Assembly: GCA_029891385.1 (NCBI GenBank)
Contig: CM057233.1
Coordinates: 33,276,540-33,340,539, forward strand
Origin: Erythroxylum novogranatense
Lineage: Eukaryota > Streptophyta > Magnoliopsida > Malpighiales > Erythroxylaceae
Direction of reading: 5' to 3'
DNA: 64,000 nt
A model generated the notes under the pieces. That model saw only the letters and a list, made by a program, of their open reading frames with translations. It searched no databases and was not told the origin of the DNA. Below, in pieces: positions 58,501 through 64,000 of this stretch (its first letter is position 1; each line of letters begins with the position of its first letter). Position numbers and translations under genes: made by a program.

Positions 58501-58864
58501 TTAGTGTCCAATAGAATTGTATTCCAAAATGACTAATTGGATGTGTAATGGGCCAATGTGGTTCTGTTTTGTTCATAAAATGGTTATTGTAATTTATGGT
58601 TGACTATTTGTAATAACTGAAACTGAATGTATTAACTGAAAATGGTGATCTATGCACGTTGATGCAAATTGTCTACTGTTTTCCGCGCACGTTAGTGTAA
58701 ATGAAAGAAAAAGGAAATGGCTCTGTTGGAATGAGTGTTTGAAAAAAATTTATTTATACGAAATTTTGACTGACTGAGTGATGTAGCACACCACCCTCGC
58801 GGGGCACGAACTCGGATATCACCATCGATGTCGGGTTCGGGTCATGCGGGAGTGGGGTGTTACA
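55549..58864 (+). repeat. 5' LTR of the second LARD (3,316 bp)
   Basis: TG...CA ends as above. A purine- and pyrimidine-rich leader-like region lies near 56160-56340. A (GTCCGAC)n triplication, CCGTCCGACGTCCGACGTCCG, is at about 57932-57953, at the position of the variable module of other LTRs. Open frames inside are not conserved. Confidence 0.85.
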
Positions 58865-58870
58865 TTTAGG

Positions 58871-58882
58871 TGGTATCAAAGC
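58871..58882 (+). other. Primer-binding site of the second LARD
   Basis: TGGTATCAAAGC, six bases after the LTR; one base differs from the initiator-Met type TGGTATCAGAGC. Confidence 0.85.
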
Positions 58883-61512
58883 CCAGCAATACGATTGTAT
58901 CTGGGCACAGTCTGAAACATAGGTTAAGTTGCATGCATTTGAGTCGTGTCGTTGCAGACCGTGATAACTGATCCCTAGTCTGAGTCGCACGAGTAGAAAT
59001 CCTACGTGTGCGAATGTGTTAAGAGGCTAAGTGAGAGAAAAGTGAGACTGTAGTAGAGGGTGAACCCCTGGAAGTGTATAAGCAATTAGGAAAGGAAAAA
59101 GGAAAAATGGATAAGGAGATTGATATTGTCCTGTGGTCAGAATGACTGTGTTGGCCTAGACTGATTAAGGAAAGAAGTGATATTAATGAATTCCCGGATT
59201 AAAATGGCAATATTATGGTGACAGAAAAATGAATATGTCTAGAACTTGGAAAGGTCCACTAGAGATATGGGAAGCATACTGGTTATAGTAGGCCTAAGTG
59301 AGATTAAAAGTCCGGGATGATTAGGTAATTACAACTCTGACTGTATTTGTCATGAAATGGGAAATATTGGCCCGGAGTAAAGTATAGATGATCCGATCAG
59401 CGATATGGATTCACTGCATTTGTGTTCAATATCAGTAGATATCATAGGTAGATGAGGATAGCGGGATTGTGATAGGATCACTATTGTACCGTACCGGTCT
59501 ACCTAGAACTGAAAGAGCAAAGTACCTAGTGCCTAGTCGAGTAAGAAAAAGTAGAAGATAAAAGTGTACAGATAAACTGAAATGAACTCGTGAAACGGGA
59601 ATGACCTTGAACGCATAAGCGTGAGACTGAAATGGTTATGTGAATATTGTGCTAAGAGTTTGGAAACTAGTATCAAAGGATGGTAAGGGAAAAGATGATC
59701 GACAATTTTCTACTGATTGTGTATCGGGAAATTCTAGATTTGGGTAAAAAGATGTTTATAGACACAGAAATGGTAACTGGATGGGTAAATAGATAGAGAT
59801 ACAATGGAGTTGTATCAACGATTTTGTCGTGTTTTGGGAACTGTGACTACCCTATCGTGGATTGTTTCAGAAAAATACAAAGATACGCAGCAATAACACG
59901 ATGACAGTATATAAGCCAAGTGGATATGACCTTTTAAGGTCAAGCTGACACATTCATGATATAAGAAGAAAACTATGTAAGTCGAATTACCATTGGGAGT
60001 ATCTATTGGACAGTAAAGTTGATCATGATTAATGAAGCGTATGTGAAAGATATATGGAAATCATAGAGGAGATGATCGGTGAATGGTTAAATATGTGCTA
60101 CTATGAGTGGCTATAAGAGTAAAGTTCATAATGGATTAAAGTAAGACATAGGAGGAATGAATGTACCTTGATGAAAGGAAATGAGAAATGATTATGGCAT
60201 AATCTGAATTGTATTACTAATTGGTTTCCGGATAAGAGGAAATGATTTCGGGTAATATGTATAGTAAAGTTTAGGGTTAAAGAAAGTGTATTTAGTGCAA
60301 GGAATGTTCTGATCTTTCAAAGTATGGCATAAAATTGTTCTGATTGAGTTAGTGTTTAAGAATGATTGAAAAGCAATTAGGGACACTAATTGATTGATGA
60401 GACTTTTGAACAAGTATAATGATGGTAGCAAGACTAATGGTCAAACGAAATGAAGTATCAAAAGTGAAATTGAGTCATATCTCAAGAGGAGATTTAGACA
60501 TAACAAGCAAAATTTATGGTGAGGTTATCTCAGATTGTAAAAGGAAATGTAAAGTATCCAACGACATGAGTGGAATTTTAATTTGAGATGATTTTATTGC
60601 AATGTGAAGTGAATAGAGCTCCATGTGTGATGTAAAACTGTTGGAAAATCTAGATTTGAAACTAAGAATAAAATAGTCCCGAACTGTGAAGTGAAATACT
60701 CAAATGAAGTGAAATTTATGGAGGTCCAAGTACGGATGACTAGGTATTGGCATACATCAATGTGGATGACAGAAAATCAATTGAAAGGAGAAAATGAATA
60801 GAGACAAAAAGTCCTAAAGGAAAACTGACAATGACGTGATGTAGTGTTATCTTCATAAAGGGATTGCAAATACACTAATTGTGGGATGAATGAATTGAAT
60901 GATGTTTGGTGATGTATGAAAAAGTTTAAGAGGAATGATGCAAAGTAGCAAATGGAAGTGACGATAATTATCGACAGAATGTGTTTGAAAGGATTGAACA
61001 GTGAAAAGTAAAATGAACTCTATGAATTATTGAAGAATTTGATACTACTGATAAGCATACCTTTGGAAAGTGGACAATGTATGTTGAACTGAAACATAAT
61101 GTTAAAACGGTATAAGATAAATTGAAGTGACTTTGATAAATGGTATTGGTGCTATGATCGAAATTGTTTCAAGCCTTGGAGACCTTAGATTCCTATAAGG
61201 ATACATTGGGTTAATTCGAGGTAAAAGACGGACATAAATGACTACTATACCGATAATTCTGAAATGAACAGACAATTCTGTTGACTAAACTCAAATAGGG
61301 AACAGATAAGGCTGCGATAAACAAATCAATTACAGATATTGGGATTTTTCAAAGAATGTCAAGTTGATTAAGGGTAATTGTGCAGAATTGAGGTTGGAGA
61401 TTTAGTGGTACTGAATTGGGGTAAGAAAGGTCAATAGTTCAGGAATCAAATTGGTGATTCCCATCTTGAAATCTGAAGATTCAAGGGTAATCGGGAGAAT
61501 GGTATTGAATGA

Positions 61513-61545
61513 TTAAAAATAATAATAATAATAATAATAATAATA
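61513..61545. repeat. (AAT)n microsatellite
   Basis: About ten ATA/AAT units in the LARD interior. Confidence 0.95.
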
Positions 61546-61892
61546 AGCATGTGATGGGATTGAACAAAGGAATTGATGAGCAAAGAAATTGAATAGTCGA
61601 AGCTAGACATTCTAGTAATCATATGCGAAAAGTGAAATTGAATAACTGTGGGTATAGAATGAAGTGATTATTGATTTAAGTGCTTATAGGTTTAAATGTT
61701 CAACAGGAAAAATACTTGATTATGATCGTGTGATAGAGTTTTGATTTCTTGTAGGATATCTTGCTACACCGCATAACGCCTAACGAGAGTCAAAGACCAG
61801 AATGGATTTGAGACTGTGATGAGTGAAACAAAGGAAAGTGACTCAGGAAAGCTGAATGGGGTTAAGTACATATCCGAATAAAGTGCGTTAAC

Positions 61893-63993
61893 TGTTGGAG
61901 TTATGTAAATATAGTGCCTTGGAAAGCAAGTGTATTTACATGTAACTTTATCTTCTTGATTCTGCTTTGTAATGAAAATATTTATTATTAATAAAACAAA
62001 AGAGTTTGGTTTTATCTGTATGAGCATTATATATCTGGTCATAAGGTACAAAGATTCATTTGTAAGTAATATACATATACATATAGATGTATGGGAAACA
62101 TGTATATTATTAGAATATGAATTAATTGATTCACATTGAATAATCAAGTTGGTCGTTTGATTATGGTTTAGATCAGTAGTGTTGCGATTTATCTCCATAT
62201 AAGTAAAGAAGTTTACTTAAAGGGAATGATGAGTTTCATATCATGATAGTAGTAGACTATCGATAATGGCACTATTAAATGAATCGGAATCAAGTATGTT
62301 TTGAAGAATAAAGTGGGCGTTACTTTAATCTTAAAACATACAACTTAAGCATTCGCTATTATGAACCACAATCTTGATGAGTGGTGAACTCATATGTGTT
62401 TCATTATAATTCTTGATATGATCGGAATGGATTTTTACAGGTATTAATCCGAGGTCTGCATGTTGGAATTATTAATTGAAACATGTATCGTGGAACATTC
62501 ACTCAAATAAAGAGTTTATAGTGTTATCATCTCTTCAGATGTTTTAAGGAGATTTGGTGATTAAATCTGGCGCCAGATAGTTTGATGGACTAGCTACCCA
62601 TCAAGTCTTAACACTACGATGAGATCTTATGTGTTAATCACCATATAAAGTAAAATGAGAGATCTAAAAGGAAAAACCAACATAAGGGCAAAACGGTAAT
62701 TTTACCCTTTGTTGTGCGGATGGCTATAATAAGGTTCTAAATAGGGTTTGCAATTGGACATATTCTCATAATATTTAATAATTCAAGAGTTCAACTAATT
62801 GTCTTTAGTGGAATGACATTTAGTTAATAAGCTAGAATTAATTCTAATGAGATTGAATTATTTATGGGCTTATTGGAGCTTGAATTATCAAAGTCCAATA
62901 AGATTCCCCACTTGGCTTTAAGGAAGGTTATCAAGCTAAGTAAGAAGTAGTTTGGACGCTTTAGAAGTCCATAATTGAATGATGGGCTTATACTAATTAA
63001 TGGTTAATTGGAAGCCCATATGTTCATTTAGAAATGGGCTTGTTTTGGTTTAATGTAATTGATTAGATTAATTATATTAAAACAATTTTTTTAAATGGAG
63101 AAGAAGCAATTTCGAAATTGTGTTAGGTTAGATGTGTAACCACACATTTGACATTAAAATACTAAATAAAGATGGTCTTTATTATGGTTCATCATTATTA
63201 AATGGAGTTATGAACTTACCATTAAATGGTTTAATGGTTGGCTTTTAATGTTGGCATGTAACCTATTTGCATTCATTAGATTAAAGATGAAAGATGTGCA
63301 TTAGATTGACCATCTTCCTTCTTTTTTCTTGCCAAAACCGAAATGGGTATTCAATTATAGGTTATGGTCTTTTCAAATAGCCATTTTAAAGATAAATGAA
63401 GTAAGTCTCATTTATTGGCTATTTGATGAGTGATTAATGTAAGAAGTGATGCATTGGATGCCTCTCACTCTTTCCATTCATGCATATTTTGAAATTGAGA
63501 TGTAAGAAAGGGTTCTTGCATGGTTTTTAGACATTCTCTCTTTTCATGCAAGAGAGAACCGAAATTCCTAAGTGAAAGAATTGAAAGAGTTTCAATTTTG
63601 GTTCTTCTTCTTCTAAGAAAATCTCCTCCAAATATTTCTTCTCCTTTCCCACCAAAGGATTTTGTTAACCTAGTTGTCCTTGAAGAACAAGTGGTAAATC
63701 TAATTGGTAGAGGATACTACTACAAGGAAGAAGATACATTGCTAAAGAAAAAGACTCAAAGGCAAAGGATTTGGATACAAGAAGGAGAGGATAGCGGTGA
63801 GGATTTAAAGTCAGAGCGAAGGAGTCGGTAATTCCTTTTATCTTGTTCTTGGTTTTATTATCCTTATACCATATCATGTATGGATTAGCATGTTGATTTG
63901 GATATATTGCTTCCGCTGCAAGATGATTTCTTAAAAAGTTTTGAAATCTATCGTTTCTCCAAACTAAGCATGCTTTCTTTTTCCGATCCAACA
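61893..63993 (+). mobile_element. 5' LTR of a Ty1/copia element continuing past the window
   Basis: Starts TGTTGGAGTTATGTAAATATAG and ends TTTCCGATCCAACA (2,101 bp). The next bases ATTGGTA are the start of a PBS, so this is a 5' LTR of an element running off the right edge. It is the same family as the LTR at 48224-49901, in opposite orientation and with 427 bp more. The frame at 63520-63831 is LTR sequence and its homologous segment lies reversed in the other LTR. Confidence 0.87.
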
Positions 63994-63994
63994 A

Positions 63995-64000
63995 TTGGTA
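63995..64000 (+). other. Start of primer-binding site at the window edge
   Basis: TTGGTA, the beginning of a TGGTATCAGAGC-type site one or two bases after the LTR; the rest is beyond the window. Confidence 0.75.

Larger units (their letters stand above)
55549..61892 (+). mobile_element. Second LARD-family element, plus strand, interrupted by a copia LTR
   Basis: The 5' LTR at 55549-58864 (TGTAACATCCCACC...GTGGGGTGTTACA) is followed by a PBS and a non-coding interior. The last 80 bases of the LTR (ACCATCGATGTCGGGTTCGG, GTCATGCGGGAGTGGG) are nearly identical to the minus-strand LARD at 17203-29224, and the interior just after the PBS is clearly alignable to it. No gag-pol frames exist in 58865-61892. 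The downstream LTR is outside the window because a copia element sits at 61893. Confidence 0.82.
58865..61892 (+). other. Second LARD interior (non-coding)
   Basis: Starts TTTAGG + PBS, then GTTGCATGCATTTGAGTCGTGTCGTTGCAGACCG, paralleling the first LARD. It is AG-rich on the plus strand with stops in all frames. It is about 3.0 kb up to the copia insertion, against 3.3 kb in the first copy, so most of the interior is present. Confidence 0.78.

Overview
This window looks like repeat-dense nuclear DNA of a flowering plant, probably a eudicot. It is AT-rich. Almost everything in it is retrotransposon, a cytochrome P450 relic resembles the CYP82 family, and I see one plausible short host gene. 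No bacterial signals (operons, ribosome binding sites, CRISPR) are present. Boundaries below come from reading TG...CA termini, target-site duplications (TSDs), primer-binding sites (PBS, complementary to initiator tRNA-Met) and polypurine tracts (PPT).

Left part (1-17.2 kb). A 9.3-kb Ty1/copia element of Sirevirus type (333-9673, + strand) sits inside a pyrimidine-rich tandem-repeat array (1-332 and 9674-10145). Its pol frame is open for 1003 codons, its gag has two stops and a frameshift, and an extra 3' ORF (6202-8523) is broken by stops. To its right are long-LTR sequence (to about 12.3 kb), a decayed Ty3/gypsy protease-RT fragment (12.35-13.43 kb), a SINE- or RTE-like 3' tail (14.03-14.15 kb) and a solo LTR of 2.77 kb (14267-17036).

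Middle (17.2-43.4 kb). A 12-kb minus-strand element (17203-29224) has 4.0- and 4.7-kb LTRs and a 3.3-kb internal domain without coding capacity, which fits a LARD (large retrotransposon derivative). After gypsy remnants comes a small intronless candidate host gene (31411-31746). Next is a minus-strand Ty1/copia element (33085-40287) whose upstream LTR is replaced by a foldback, yet which has a perfect 5-bp TSD. It is followed by a P450 pseudogene fragment (40809-41318), a 128-bp tandem duplication and a decayed PIF/Harbinger transposase with two recognisable introns (41912-43293).

Right part (43.4-64 kb). This is a deep nest. A TGTAACA-type LTR (43389) is cut by a chromovirus LTR plus chromodomain (45387-48223, minus). 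That is cut by a Ty1/copia element (48224 onward, minus), which is itself cut by a solo LTR (51921-54640) and by another TGTAACA LTR (54949). The latter is cut by a second LARD of the same family as the middle one (55549 onward, plus), and that by a copia LTR whose PBS starts at the window edge (61893-64000). Apart from the small candidate gene, the window records insertion, nonsense decay and microhomology-flanked deletions rather than genes working together.
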